From the NCBI GenBank assembly GCA_030430575.1, contig JAUIKF010000002.1, forward strand, positions 62,001 through 126,000: a stretch of DNA of 64,000 nucleotides. The letters run 5' to 3'. The notes beneath the pieces are model-generated. The model saw only the letters and a list, made by a program, of their open reading frames with translations. It was not told where the DNA came from and searched no databases. Shown in pieces: positions 52,446 to 62,600 of the stretch; the first letter of the stretch is position 1; every line of letters starts with the position of its first letter. Both the position numbers and the translations under genes were made by a program. The stretch is from Bacteroidia bacterium. Lineage in GTDB: Bacteria; Bacteroidota; Bacteroidia; J057.

Positions 52446-52728
52446 TCGGAATAGAAGCATCAGAAGGGAAAAATGTTAAATTGATATAACGTAATTAAAT
52501 TCACCTAAAGGGTTACGACAATTCATAACGAAGTATCACCTTAAAGAGCAAAATTCTACCTAAAAAGCACAGATTTTTCTCATAAAAATTCCAAGATATG
52601 TTCATTTTCGCACACTTTCCTGTATTCAAACGAACATTTTTTTCTTGTTTTCTAAGGATTAATGAATACAATTTGTTGATTTTTAGCCAGTTACAAATAT
52701 CGGCATACAATTGGGAAAATGGTATATC
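52446..52728. other. Divergent intergenic region (283 bp)
   Basis: AT-rich region between the OmpA gene and the permease gene, expected to carry both promoters. TACAATTTG near 52668 is close to the -7 consensus but has one base too many between TA and TTTG. No gene or RNA seen. Confidence 0.35.
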
Positions 52729-55125
52729 ATGCTAAAAAATTACCTGAAAATTGCTTATCGCAACCTCCTCAAACACAAGGTCTACACCTTGATCAATTTA
52801 TTGGGCCTAGCTACAGGGCTGGCTGTATGCCTGCTTATCAGTATTTACCTGATGCATGAGTGGAGCTATGATCGCTTCTACGAAGGGGCAGAACAGGTCC
52901 ACCGCATCTATTGGAAAAGTGGCAATTCTCAGACTCGTACGCCCCATCCAATAGCGCTCCAACTCGTCGAAGACTTTCCCGAAGTGGTGGCTGCCACCAG
53001 CTTGACACCCATGTGGGGACCGGGGCTTACGCGCCCCAATTATCCGGTCCGATATGGCGATAAGTTGTTTGAAGAGCGTGAAATCTTTGCGGTAGATACC
53101 ACCTTCTTTCAGGTGTTTCCTTTCCCTTTTGTGGCAGGAAATGCTGAGACGGCCCTTTTGCACCCCAATGGGGTGGTCATTACTGCCCGCGCTGCACGGC
53201 GGTATTTTGGGGAAGAACCAGCCATTGGTAAATTGTTGAGGATAGGCGAAAGCGTAGACTTTCAGGTGACAGGCGTGGTGGCAGATATCCCAGAAACGGC
53301 TCATTTTCACTTTGACTTTCTGCTTCCTTACCCCTTTATGAAAAGCCGTGACAACGGAGATTTCTATACCTGGCGCGATTTTGGGCATTACAATTACGTC
53401 AAATTGGCGGCTGGTGCGGACCCCGAAGCTATCGAAAAGAAAATGATTTCTTGGGTAGGCCAATTCATCGATCTTACGGAAGAGGACATCCAATTAATGG
53501 AAGATGATTTGGAAGCCTTTCAGCTCCAAGCGGTTACTGACATTCATTTACATTCCCATCTACGGTGGGAATTGGAACCCAATAGTCATGTTTCCTATAT
53601 CTACTTGCTGCTTTCGGCGGCATTGCTTACCCTGATTCTCGCATGCGTGAATTTCATGAACCTCAGCACGGCACGGTCCCTTGAGCGGGCACGTGAGATT
53701 GGCCTGCGTAAGACCCTGGGAGCTCATCGACGTCAGTTGATTGGCCAGTTTTTAGGAGAGGCTGCATTTTTCTGCGGGATCAGTATCCTGTTGGCGGCAG
53801 GTATCACTGACTTGGCGCTGCCTATGTTGTCATCGCTTACAGGCAAGACATTGTCTTTTGCCGTGCTTGGCGGCTACCTCTGGATGCCCATTTTGGTAGG
53901 AGTGGGGATAGGGGTTGCTTTACTGGCAGGTGCTTATCCGGCATTTTATTTATCTGGGATCAAACCACTTCAGAGTTTAAAAGGCCGATTTAGTCATAGT
54001 AAAAAAGGCATCCAGGTTCGGAAAGGGCTGGTGGTGTTCCAATTTGTGATTTCGACGAGTCTTGTGTGTGGTACCCTGGTCATCTTCCAACAGATTCAGC
54101 ACCTTCAGCATTCACAACTGGGCTTTGACAAAGCCCATATGATGGTGGTTCCTCTTTCAGATACTGCTGCCGACCAATACAAAGTGCTCAAAGAGGACCT
54201 TCGACAAATCCCTGAAATCCTTCATACATCTGCTATTTCCAATGTGCCAGGAGGGCTATTCAATCAAAATGGAATCCGGTGGAAGGAAGAACGAGTCCTG
54301 GTATCCGAGCTCAGTGTGGATGTAGATTTTTTGGAATGCATGGGACTGGAAGTGGTAAATGGGCGGTCCTTTTCCAATAAATTTACAGCAGATTCTGCCG
54401 TTGCCTATATGCTTAATGAGACTGCTGCCCGCCAATTTTCCTGGTCTCAGCCCATTGAACAACACATAGTCTGGGAGGACGATGACCGTGATAAAGAAGG
54501 GCGTATTGTAGGCGTGGTAAAGGACTTCAATTTTCAGTCGCTTCATCACAATATTGGCCCAATGGCCTTCAAGATCCAGCCTGGGGATTTCAATTATTTG
54601 TTGGTCAAAATAAATGGAGAAGAGATTCCTTATACCCTTTCTCAAATCGAAACGATTTGGCAAAAAATAGAGCCTGCACGACCTTTTGCTTTTTCATTCT
54701 TAGATGATGACTTTGATGCGCTGTATCGTTCAGAGCAGCGAATGGGCAGCCTTTTTGGCATATTCACAGGACTTGCTTTGCTGATCGCGTGTCTGGGACT
54801 GTTTGGGCTTGCGACCTTCGCGACGGCACAGCGGACGCGAGAATTAGGCATAAGGAAAATTATGGGCGCTTCTTCTTCACAGATTATCTCTTTACTGACA
54901 AGGGATTTCCTAAAGCTAGTCATGGTCGCTTTTGTTTTGGCGACGCCTATCGCCTGGTGGGCTATGCACCAATGGCTACAAGACTTTGCTTATCAAGTGA
55001 CGCTGTCGCCTTGGTTTTTCTTAAGCGCTGGCGCTTTTTCTTTATTGCTGGCAGCCACAACCGTAGGGCTATTGGCCCTTAAAGCTGCACAAGCGAACCC
55101 TGTAGAGGCTTTGAGATATGAGTAA
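52729..55125 (+). CDS. FtsX/MacB-type ABC transporter permease
   Basis: A 798-residue inner-membrane protein. ATG 52729 gives MLKNYLKIAYRNLLKHKVYT, the usual start of Bacteroidota FtsX-type permeases; an upstream TTG at 52711 is unlikely. It has four membrane helices as two pairs: the N-terminal helix near 20-45 and the pair around SYIYLLLSAALLTLILACVN, then two more after GRFSHSKKGIQVRKGLVVFQ and at the C-terminus (ATFATAQRTRELGIRKIMGA marks the second FtsX domain). Two periplasmic MacB_PCD-like domains lie between. Such proteins export peptides, lipoproteins or macrolides with an ATPase partner. No ATPase gene is adjacent, so the partner is encoded elsewhere. Confidence 0.88.
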   Translation: MLKNYLKIAYRNLLKHKVYTLINLLGLATGLAVCLLISIYLMHEWSYDRFYEGAEQVHRIYWKSGNSQTRTPHPIALQLVEDFPEVVAATSLTPMWGPGLTRPNYPVRYGDKLFEEREIFAVDTTFFQVFPFPFVAGNAETALLHPNGVVITARAARRYFGEEPAIGKLLRIGESVDFQVTGVVADIPETAHFHFDFLLPYPFMKSRDNGDFYTWRDFGHYNYVKLAAGADPEAIEKKMISWVGQFIDLTEEDIQLMEDDLEAFQLQAVTDIHLHSHLRWELEPNSHVSYIYLLLSAALLTLILACVNFMNLSTARSLERAREIGLRKTLGAHRRQLIGQFLGEAAFFCGISILLAAGITDLALPMLSSLTGKTLSFAVLGGYLWMPILVGVGIGVALLAGAYPAFYLSGIKPLQSLKGRFSHSKKGIQVRKGLVVFQFVISTSLVCGTLVIFQQIQHLQHSQLGFDKAHMMVVPLSDTAADQYKVLKEDLRQIPEILHTSAISNVPGGLFNQNGIRWKEERVLVSELSVDVDFLECMGLEVVNGRSFSNKFTADSAVAYMLNETAARQFSWSQPIEQHIVWEDDDRDKEGRIVGVVKDFNFQSLHHNIGPMAFKIQPGDFNYLLVKINGEEIPYTLSQIETIWQKIEPARPFAFSFLDDDFDALYRSEQRMGSLFGIFTGLALLIACLGLFGLATFATAQRTRELGIRKIMGASSSQIISLLTRDFLKLVMVAFVLATPIAWWAMHQWLQDFAYQVTLSPWFFLSAGAFSLLLAATTVGLLALKAAQANPVEALRYE

Positions 55126-55176
55126 TCATATACCTATTACACTGTAAATTAAGTTTCTTGCTTTTACAACATCGTT

Positions 55177-55281
55177 GTCATTTCGACCAACGGGAGAAAT
55201 CTAACAAGCCCTTTCGAATGGTTATTTCCAGGCTTCTAGACCACATTGTTAGATTTCTCCTCGAAGACTCGTCGAAATGAC
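55177..55281. repeat. Inverted repeat GTCATTTCGAC... GTCGAAATGAC
   Basis: GTCATTTCGAC (55177-55187) and GGGAGAAATCTAACA (from 55192) have mirrored partners TGTTAGATTTCTCC (55247-55260) and GTCGAAATGAC (55271-55281). A looser outer mirror extends to about 55145 and 55318. This element is recalled as frequent in Bacteroidota genomes; not searched here. It lies between the permease and PspA-paralogue genes, both ending toward it. Confidence 0.8.
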
Positions 55282-55339
55282 TTCTTTGAATTTGTGTAAA
55301 AACTTTGTTTACACGGTACTATACCTACATACAAAAAAA

Positions 55340-55367
55340 CCGCTCAAAGTATTGAAACTTTGAGCGG
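55340..55367 (-). terminator. Terminator of the PspA operon
   Basis: CCGCTCAAAGT (55340-55350) pairs with ACTTTGAGCGG (55357-55367), an 11-base perfect stem with a six-base loop. On the leftward strand it is followed by a run of seven T. It sits 56 bases past the stop at 55423. Confidence 0.85.
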
Positions 55368-55422
55368 GCTAATATGTAAAGGTCGGTGGGAATTACCTTT
55401 AGGAATAACGCCTAAAGATATG

Positions 55423-55917
55423 CTAAAAATCGCCTAAAGTCTTTTTGGGTCTAGTGACAGGATCAATCGGTGCTTCTGATGTATCAGGGTTTTCTTCAGC
55501 CGTTTCTGATTGGCTGGTCTCTTCAACTGAATCTGAAGCACTCACTTCTACCGTAGTGGGCTCTTCTGTAGGCTCATCAGGCAGCAAACCCATCTCACGC
55601 TTCATTTGCTCGACCATATTCAAGGCATTGATTTTTTCCATCTCAGCCTCTTTCGCCATCTGCTCTATCTGCTTTTCGCGCTCGGCAGCGGCATCTAATG
55701 CCATTTCAAACTTCGCTTCAGACAAGGCAGAGTCCTCATTGAGTTTCTGAATCCAATCATCAGAATCATCTTTGAAGCCTTCCAGCATATTGCCGAGTGC
55801 TTGATTGATCTTATTCTGCTTTTGCAGATTTCTAGCTTTTTCCAAAAACTCCTTTCGCAGTTTTAAGTCTTGCTTATACTGCTCCTTGAGTTGTTGCCTT
55901 TTTTCTTCATTAGTCAT
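55423..55917 (-). CDS. PspA-tail paralogue (partial coiled-coil protein)
   Basis: A 164-residue soluble protein. It starts two bases after the PspA gene ends, so the two are an operon. Residues 55-115 (WIQKLNEDSALSEAKFEMAL, then EMEKINALNMVEQMKREMGL) line up with the C-terminal helical tail of its neighbour (NRINEETAKNEARMEMALDS and RAAELVNKFKVDMGM). It lacks the long PspA coiled-coil hairpin. The N-terminal 50 residues are Lys/Glu-rich coiled coil, and the last 45 are Glu/Thr/Ser/Pro-rich and disordered. It probably acts with PspA or competes for its partners; this is inference. Confidence 0.75.
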   Translation of the reverse strand: MTNEEKRQQLKEQYKQDLKLRKEFLEKARNLQKQNKINQALGNMLEGFKDDSDDWIQKLNEDSALSEAKFEMALDAAAEREKQIEQMAKEAEMEKINALNMVEQMKREMGLLPDEPTEEPTTVEVSASDSVEETSQSETAEENPDTSEAPIDPVTRPKKTLGDF

Positions 55918-55919
55918 GA

Positions 55920-56648
55920 CTAGGATTTCTCTTTGGTCCCTACATCCAAATCAATGTCGTCTAGTTCCGTTCCCAGTGGATCTTCCATCATGCCCATATC
56001 CACTTTGAATTTGTTGACCAGTTCTGCGGCGCGAATTTTCTCCGCTTCCTCTTCTATTTTCATAGAATCAGTATCTACAGAATCCAAGGCCATTTCCATG
56101 CGCGCTTCATTTTTGGCGGTCTCTTCATTGATGCGATTGATCATCTCATCATGCGTAGCGTCAATACCAGCTACTTCGAAGGACTCCATGGTATCGGCGA
56201 TTTTTGCCTGCCACTTGGCGCGCTCATGCTGGCGCAGTGCTTCCTTGGCGTCATTGATTTTTTTCTGCCGCTGCTTCATGAAGACTTTCTTGACTTCTAG
56301 CGCCTTTTGGTAAGCGGTTTTTGCAGTTTCATGCTGGCTCTTGGTCTGCATCATGTGGTCTTTGATGCTTTCTAGCCTGAGGGCATAGTTTTGTGCAATA
56401 TCGTCACGACCGGCATTGATAGCAGCCTTCATTTTGGATACCAGATCTTGGTATTCTGCGCGGTAACGCTTGAGTTCTTTTTCGAGTAGGGTTACATTGG
56501 CCTTTACCGTGGCAATGTTTTCATTCATCTTGGGGATCTGATCATTCATCTCCCGGATGTTTTGCTCTAGGATGAGCTTAGGGTCCTCGATAGAACTAAT
56601 GAGGCCGCCAAAAAGGGACTTCACAGCCCGGACAAATCTTTTCCACAT
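55920..56648 (-). CDS. pspA: PspA/IM30-family membrane-remodelling protein
   Basis: A 242-residue member of the PspA/Vipp1 (ESCRT-III-like) family, which binds and stabilises stressed inner membranes. The N-terminal amphipathic helix MWKRFVRAVKSLFGGLISSI and the ISSIEDPKLILEQNIREMND start are typical. Residues 25-180 form the long helical hairpin, with the turn near KSQHETAKTAYQKALEVKKV. The C-terminal tail is acidic (DDIDLDVGTKEKS) and homologous to part of the next gene. Length is close to E. coli PspA (222). No pspF- or pspBC-like gene is present in the window. A candidate 5' stretch of CCCCCAAACTCAA words lies just before the ATG. Confidence 0.9.
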   Translation of the reverse strand: MWKRFVRAVKSLFGGLISSIEDPKLILEQNIREMNDQIPKMNENIATVKANVTLLEKELKRYRAEYQDLVSKMKAAINAGRDDIAQNYALRLESIKDHMMQTKSQHETAKTAYQKALEVKKVFMKQRQKKINDAKEALRQHERAKWQAKIADTMESFEVAGIDATHDEMINRINEETAKNEARMEMALDSVDTDSMKIEEEAEKIRAAELVNKFKVDMGMMEDPLGTELDDIDLDVGTKEKS

Positions 56649-56695
56649 AATTGATTCGTTGAGTCTTGAGTTTGGGGGTTAGATGCTGGTGAAAA

Positions 56696-56787
56696 ATTAT
56701 TGATTAATATATTGACTGAGTCAATTAGAAAGGTTGACAAACAAGTTATGCTTTTGTTTTAAATCAGTCAATCAATTAATATTTAAT
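56696..56787. repeat. Inverted repeat of ATTGATTAATAT words upstream of pspA
   Basis: ATTATTGATTAATATATTGA (from 56696) is an imperfect reverse complement of 56764-56787. It fills much of the gap between the end of fbp and the start of pspA. Same ATTGATT flavour as the element at 26.5 kb. Confidence 0.65.
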
Positions 56788-56859
56788 CTTAAAACAGGCT
56801 CCCTTTTATTAGGGAATACTGAACAAAGATAATAAAGTAATAGGTACGAAAAAAAAGTA

Positions 56860-56888
56860 CTCGCAAGAAGGCTAATCCTCCTTACGAG
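56860..56888 (-). terminator. Terminator of fbp
   Basis: CTCGCAAGAAGG (56860-56871) pairs with CCTCCTTACGAG (56877-56888), with two non-Watson-Crick positions. On the leftward strand it runs into eight T. It is 36 bases past the fbp stop. Confidence 0.75.
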
Positions 56889-56923
56889 CCTATATTCATC
56901 TAATTACTCAAATTGAGTCTTTT

Positions 56924-57946
56924 TTAACCCACAATTTCTGCCGCTAAGAGCTTATCAAACTGCTCGACATAGCTTTCTACTTTGTGGACTTCATCTTTAT
57001 TGCCGATGAAAAATGGGGTGCGTTGGTGAAGGTGGGTGGGCTGAATATCCATCACATTTTGGTAGCCATCACTGCCGTAGCCACCTGCTTGCTCAGCAAT
57101 AAATGCCATTGGATTGGCTTCAAAATTGAGGCGAAGCTTGCCTTTGGGTTTTTTGGTGGTGCCAGGGTACATGAAGATTCCACCAGTAAGCAGATTTCTG
57201 TGAAAATCAGCTACGAGTGAACCAATATATCGGGCCGAATAGGGGGTAGGAGAATCTCGCTTGATGTGGCGAAGATATTCCTTGGTTCCTTCAAAAAAGT
57301 CCCTATAGTGACCTTCATTGACCGAATAGGTGGTACATTTTTCGGGGAATTTCATATCAGGATGTGATAGGAGAAATTCGCCTATTGAGGGGTCTAAGGT
57401 AAAGCCGTTCACCCCATTGCCTGTCGTATAGACCAGCATGGTACTAGAGCCATACAGCAAATATCCGGCTGCCACTTGCTGGTGACCTGGCTGTAAGAGG
57501 TCCTCTTGAGTCAAAGGACCAGAAGTTGTTTTACGTTTATATATGGAGAAAATAGTACCAATAGCGACATTTACATCTATATTGGAACTGCCATCCAAAG
57601 GATCCATGAGGACGACATATTTGCCCTCTGATTCATTGTCAATAATAAAGTCATCATTTTCCTCAGACCCTACCGCACAGACCATTCGACCTCTAAACAA
57701 GGCATCCATCATTTGCTCATTGGAAAAGATATCAAGTTTCTGAACGCGCTCTCCCTGGCAATTGGTCTCTCCTGTGAGACCTAGAATATCCACCAACCCC
57801 GCTTTATTGACTTCGCGATTGATCATGCGTGCAGCAAGAACGATGTCCCTCAAAATTTTTGAAAATCGCCCAATAGCCTCTGGATGATCTTGCTCTTGTT
57901 CGATGATAAATTGTTCAAGGGTGATGACATTGGTTCCGTGTTGCAT
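56924..57946 (-). CDS. fbp: Fructose-1,6-bisphosphatase, class I
   Basis: A 340-residue gluconeogenic enzyme that converts fructose 1,6-bisphosphate to fructose 6-phosphate and phosphate. The metal-binding signature KYVVLMDPLDGSSNIDVNVA is at about 108-127, and the GSEENDD acidic site precedes it. The substrate region is at KRDSPTPYSARYIGSLVADF with RNLLTGGIFMYPGT, and the C-terminal NPMAFIAEQAGGYGSDG is standard. Length and motif order are normal for class I. It is followed by a terminator and preceded by the GH125 gene 89 bases upstream, so the two may share a transcript. A short hairpin (GGCGAAAT/ATTTCGCC at about 57986-58018) lies between them. Confidence 0.95.
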   Translation of the reverse strand: MQHGTNVITLEQFIIEQEQDHPEAIGRFSKILRDIVLAARMINREVNKAGLVDILGLTGETNCQGERVQKLDIFSNEQMMDALFRGRMVCAVGSEENDDFIIDNESEGKYVVLMDPLDGSSNIDVNVAIGTIFSIYKRKTTSGPLTQEDLLQPGHQQVAAGYLLYGSSTMLVYTTGNGVNGFTLDPSIGEFLLSHPDMKFPEKCTTYSVNEGHYRDFFEGTKEYLRHIKRDSPTPYSARYIGSLVADFHRNLLTGGIFMYPGTTKKPKGKLRLNFEANPMAFIAEQAGGYGSDGYQNVMDIQPTHLHQRTPFFIGNKDEVHKVESYVEQFDKLLAAEIVG

Positions 57947-58035
57947 GCGTGTAAAGTGTTAAAAATTAGATGAATAATCGCTTGTGGCGAAATTACGCAA
58001 AAAATCATCATTTCGCCAAGCTTACACTTTTAAAT

Positions 58036-59457
58036 TTAATTGCTCAAAAGGTGCGGACGCTCTTGATAAGTCTTAATGATCAATTCTCCAAAGAGGGTAT
58101 TGGCCCAGGCAAACCATTTCCGGGTAAATTTTTCGGGGTCATCTGGATTAAAAGATTCGTGCATAAATCCTGTGCCTGCATGGCTTTTCCGCAACTGCTC
58201 AATACACCATTTGATCTCTTCATCCTCCTGTGCCGTCAAGGCACGCATGATCAGGCTCATGGGCCATACCATCGGCGGCAAGGTATGTGGGCTACCGATA
58301 CCTTCTGTGATTTTGCCTGAAAAATAATAGGGATTGCTACTGCTGAGGACAAATTTTCGTGTATTCAGGTATAATGAATCTGTGGCCTTCATCGCACCGA
58401 GATAGGGCAAAGAGAGCAGGTTGGGAATATTGGCGTCGTCCATAAAATGCTGATTGCCAAACCCATCTACTTCATAAGGAATGATTTCTCCAAAGTCGAG
58501 GTGATCGGCTTGGGCATATTTAGCAAGTGCTTCCGCTACTTCCGCTGCCAAGGCATTACAAGCTGAGGCAAAATCAACTTCTTCTGTTACCACTTCACAT
58601 ATCTCAGCCAATTGACGGAGTGAAACTACGGCAAAATGATTGGAAGGAATCAAAAAGGGGAAGGTGGTGGCATCATCTGATGGCCGGAAAATGGAGACGA
58701 TCAAGCCGATGGGGTTGATAGGATTTCCCCAACCATTCCCAGGGACCGTGTCGGTCTGCCAGGCGGTTGTGCGCGTGAAAGAATAAGGCCCTCTGTTTTC
58801 TTTTCGTTGTTGTTCTTTGAAGGTTTGCAGCACCAGCTTCATGGCTGCCTTCCAATCTTCGTCGAAAATACTCGTATCGCCTGTCTGCTGCCAATAGCCA
58901 TGGGCCAGGCGGATGGCATAACACAGCGAATCTATCTCCCATTTGCGTTCATGTAGCTCAGGCTTCATCTCCGTATGATCCGACTCCCAGTGACTGCCTT
59001 TGGGGCCATCGTTGAAGGCATTGGCATAAGGATCAATAAGGATGCATTGAGTTTGGCGGTGGACCACCCCTGCCAAGAGAAGGCGCAGCTTCTCATCTTC
59101 AGAAGCCAATGGCAAATAGGGCCAGACTTGGGCTGTCGAGTCGCGGAGCCACATGGCAGGGATGTCGCCTGTGATGACAAAGGTGTCTGGTTTGCCATCT
59201 ACTATTTTATGCTGTACCGTCGTGTCAAGTGTATTGGGAAAGCAATTTTGGAACATCCATGCTAGCTCAGGAGACTCTATATGCCCCAGCATTTTGATGA
59301 TAAGCTGCTCGACTGCATCGCTGGTAAAATTTCGTTCCTTAAGAGCGGGTCTCCCACTCTCAAAAGACGGAGTGGATGCGTGAATCGCAGGAAATCCCAT
59401 TGTAATGCCTGCTGCTGCAAGGCTGGTAGTTTTGATAAAGTTTCTTCTAGAAGGCAT
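58036..59457 (-). CDS. GH125 metal-independent exo-alpha-1,6-mannosidase
   Basis: A 473-residue glycoside hydrolase of family 125, which removes terminal alpha-1,6-linked mannose without a metal. [20 protein letters not shown] is a Tat signal (RRNFIK), so the enzyme is folded before export. Family landmarks are [33 protein letters not shown] (the acid/base region), [20 protein letters not shown], and [13 protein letters not shown] near the C-terminus. The expected catalytic pair is an Asp and a Glu, as in Clostridium GH125; exact residues were not assigned. Complements the two GH92 enzymes at 36.6 and 39.9 kb. Possibly co-transcribed with fbp. Confidence 0.92.
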   Translation of the reverse strand: MPSRRNFIKTTSLAAAGITMGFPAIHASTPSFESGRPALKERNFTSDAVEQLIIKMLGHIESPELAWMFQNCFPNTLDTTVQHKIVDGKPDTFVITGDIPAMWLRDSTAQVWPYLPLASEDEKLRLLLAGVVHRQTQCILIDPYANAFNDGPKGSHWESDHTEMKPELHERKWEIDSLCYAIRLAHGYWQQTGDTSIFDEDWKAAMKLVLQTFKEQQRKENRGPYSFTRTTAWQTDTVPGNGWGNPINPIGLIVSIFRPSDDATTFPFLIPSNHFAVVSLRQLAEICEVVTEEVDFASACNALAAEVAEALAKYAQADHLDFGEIIPYEVDGFGNQHFMDDANIPNLLSLPYLGAMKATDSLYLNTRKFVLSSSNPYYFSGKITEGIGSPHTLPPMVWPMSLIMRALTAQEDEEIKWCIEQLRKSHAGTGFMHESFNPDDPEKFTRKWFAWANTLFGELIIKTYQERPHLLSN

Positions 59458-59463
59458 GCGGGA

Positions 59464-59577
59464 ATGGATTGATTAATTGATGATTGGTTCAAAGTGTGAT
59501 TGCCCTAAACAGACAGATAGCCCCAAAATAATAAGCAAATCTCAATTAATAATCACCCAATCAATTAATCCATAATT
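59464..59577. repeat. Imperfect inverted TTGATTAATTGA-word element
   Basis: TGGATTGATTAATTGA near 59464 mirrors TCAATTAATCCA near 59560-59572. It lies between the GH125 start and the end of the next leftward gene. AT-rich word style as at 26.5 and 56.7 kb. Confidence 0.55.
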
Positions 59578-59610
59578 AAAAAGGGCAACCCCATTTGGAG
59601 CTGCCCTTTT
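59578..59610 (-). terminator. Terminator of the large T9SS gene
   Basis: AAAAGGGCA near 59579-59587 pairs with TGCCCTTTT (59602-59610), with additional CC/GG pairs in the loop. The run of A on the plus strand supplies U on the leftward transcript. Stop of the gene is at 59641. Confidence 0.75.
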
Positions 59611-59640
59611 GTATGTATAGGATCAAATTGTCAATGTTGA

Positions 59641-62600
59641 CTATTCGATCATGACACGCTTGTGGAGGGTGCCATCTTCGCTGATCACACTGAGGATGTA
59701 AACCCCTTTTGCAATATTAGCGGGCATTTCCATATCATAAGAATGGGTGCCATTGACATTCCCAAGGCTCTCGCTTACCACACGCTGCCCAGCTACAGAT
59801 GTCATCTGAATTCTGACATCTTTGAGGTATAGTCTGCTAAATTCAATGGAGAACTTACCATTGTTAGGGTTTGGATATACCTTGATGTTGCTGTTAAGCA
59901 AATCGTCGATGCTGACAGACATGAGGTCGATCGTCTGAGAAGTGGTATCGCTACCACAGCCATTGTAAGCGATCAATGTCACGGTGTAGGTGCCATTAGC
60001 CGTGTAAATGTGTCCTGGGTTCAAGCCAGACTCAGTAGGTGAGCCATCACCGAAGTCCCAAGAATAAGTCGTACTGTTGGCACTAGAGTTATTGGAGAAG
60101 GTAACTGTACCACCAGAAACGACATTCGAGAATGACGCCGTAGGCAGGCTGTCAAGGACAGCAAGGGTGATTGTATTGGTCGTAACATCACAGCCATTGG
60201 CATCAGTTACAGTACCTGTATAATCACCAGCAGGAACACCGTTCAAGTCAGCAGTAGTAGCGCCGTTGGACCAGAGGTAAGTATAAGGTCCTACACCCCC
60301 CATAGGGGTGATGAAGATATAGCCAGAATTGTCACCTGCACAGTTTTCATCTCCTGTACCATCTACAGAAACACTCACTGCAGAGCCAGGCTCAGAAATA
60401 GTAAGCATGGCACTTGAGAGGGTACAGCCGAGGCTATCCGTCACAGTCCCTGTATAGGTACCAGCAGGAAGGTTACTAAGGTCTTCTGTTGTTTCTCCAT
60501 TGCTCCAAGCATAGGTATACGGTGCCGTACCACCTGCGACAGTGATGTCGATTGCACCAGTAGAATCACCGAAACAAAGCACATTAACAACTGTATCCAA
60601 CATCATTGAGACAGGTGACGCTGGTTCGGTGATGATGAAGATATTGGAATTGGTACATCCCAAGGTATCTGTGACATCGACGACATACTGACCGCCAGAG
60701 AGGCCTGTCAGGTCAGCGATAGAGTCACCATTGCTCCAGGCATAGGTCAGCATACCTACCCCACCAGCGACGGTGATGTCAATGGCGCCATTGGCCGCGC
60801 CGTGACAATCGACATCAGTAGTCATAGCATTGATGTCAATGGGTTCTAGTGCAATAATCGTAATGTCATCACTAGCGGTACAGCCCAGGCTGTCAGAAAC
60901 TGTAACCGTATAAGTGGTGGTGTCAATAATGCCAAATGTGCCGGTCGCCGTATACGTCTGATTCGTAGAGCCTGTACTCCACATGTAATTGAGGTTGTAG
61001 CCTGTATTACCTGCATCGAGTACGATATTGCTACGCCCACAGACTGTGGTGTCTGGACCTAGGTCGATAGGGCCGATAGTGGGATGGACATCTGCTATGA
61101 CCATTGCTGGATCACTTTCGCAACCTACAGCTGTGTAGAATACTCTTCCGCTCCAGTTTCTTGGACGGTTAGAAGAGGTCGGGAATAGACCAGGAGTACC
61201 TATTCCTTGATAAATGGTAATAAAGTTATCAGAAGCCCAAGGAGCGCCTTCTGATGTTCCAGTAACATAGCGCATACTACCATTATATGAATGGACATAG
61301 AAAGCATAGGTCTGGCCTATGGGAATAGTCACATTCAGGTGAATAGGAATAGGCGTCAGATTATTATTTCCATTTGCAATTACGGTATCCCTCCCTAATG
61401 AAGTCCAAGCATTAGGGTCACTCTCAGGAGCCCCTAGATAAGAACCTACTTTGTAGAATATCTCAAAATCTGTAGCAGTGGTGCGTGAATTATTCAGATA
61501 AAAACTATCAATGGTCACATTCCCACCAGTAGCTTCTATATCAAACATGTTACCAGATGCCCCATTATTTGAATTAGCTGTAAATAAATCTTGTTGTGCA
61601 TAAGCAGCGCTAGTCGCGTAGAAAGTATCAGGTGAAGTAATTGAACCTGTGGTATAGCTATTTCCGAAGGCAATTGGCAGTCCTCCAGGGGTATCATACC
61701 AAAGAATGGTATCACCATTACTGGTAGCTCCTAAGGTAGCTGTTGCTCCATAACAAACCACAGTATTCGATGTGCCAGGAACATTAGGTAGGAAGCTGTG
61801 CTCCACTGAAGCAATAATCGTATCATTTGAATTGTCTACATCCCCAACAAGGCCCGTTGCGACACCGACAGTATAAACACCTACAGTAGAAAGGTTAGCC
61901 ATGGTAGAAAAGGTGTAGGTAACAGAAGAACCAGATGCAATAGGACCAGGAACTGTTGCAATTACTGGTGTCCCTGCATTCACAGAATAGCCAATGGGCA
62001 CATTAGTTACCGAACCACAGCCATAATTAGTTACTTCAACAGTTACCGAATCCATTCCTAATCCACATCCGGACATTGGGCTTACAAATTCTGTAATTCC
62101 AACATCTGAACCAGAACCATTAAAGATTTCAATATCATCAATGGCCATGTCAGAGGTAAGGGCTCCTCCTGTGATGCCACGGAAGCGGATATTAATGGTG
62201 TTTCCAATATACCCAGTCAAGTTAACCAATGCAGAATCCCATGGAATGGTTCTTCCAGATTGTTGTTGACCTACCAGTGGAGGCATCGCATCATTATTCC
62301 ATGTTGCGCCGCCATCTGTAGATACATCAACGTGAACAGAACCAGTCCCAGCACCATACATGTGATACCAGAATTTGAGCGTAGGACAAGTCAGAGTACC
62401 AAGATCAATACATGGGGAAACTAATAAGAAAGAAGAATTAGTCTGCCCAGAAGCTTCTGTATACATATAGATACCTGCACTTGTGTTTAATGTATGGTCA
62501 TTATTGGGACCTGTACTACCAGAACCTGCTACGCCGGCTTCAGATTCCCACATATATGCACCTCCACCATCAGTCCAACCATTAATATATGGAAGGGTTC

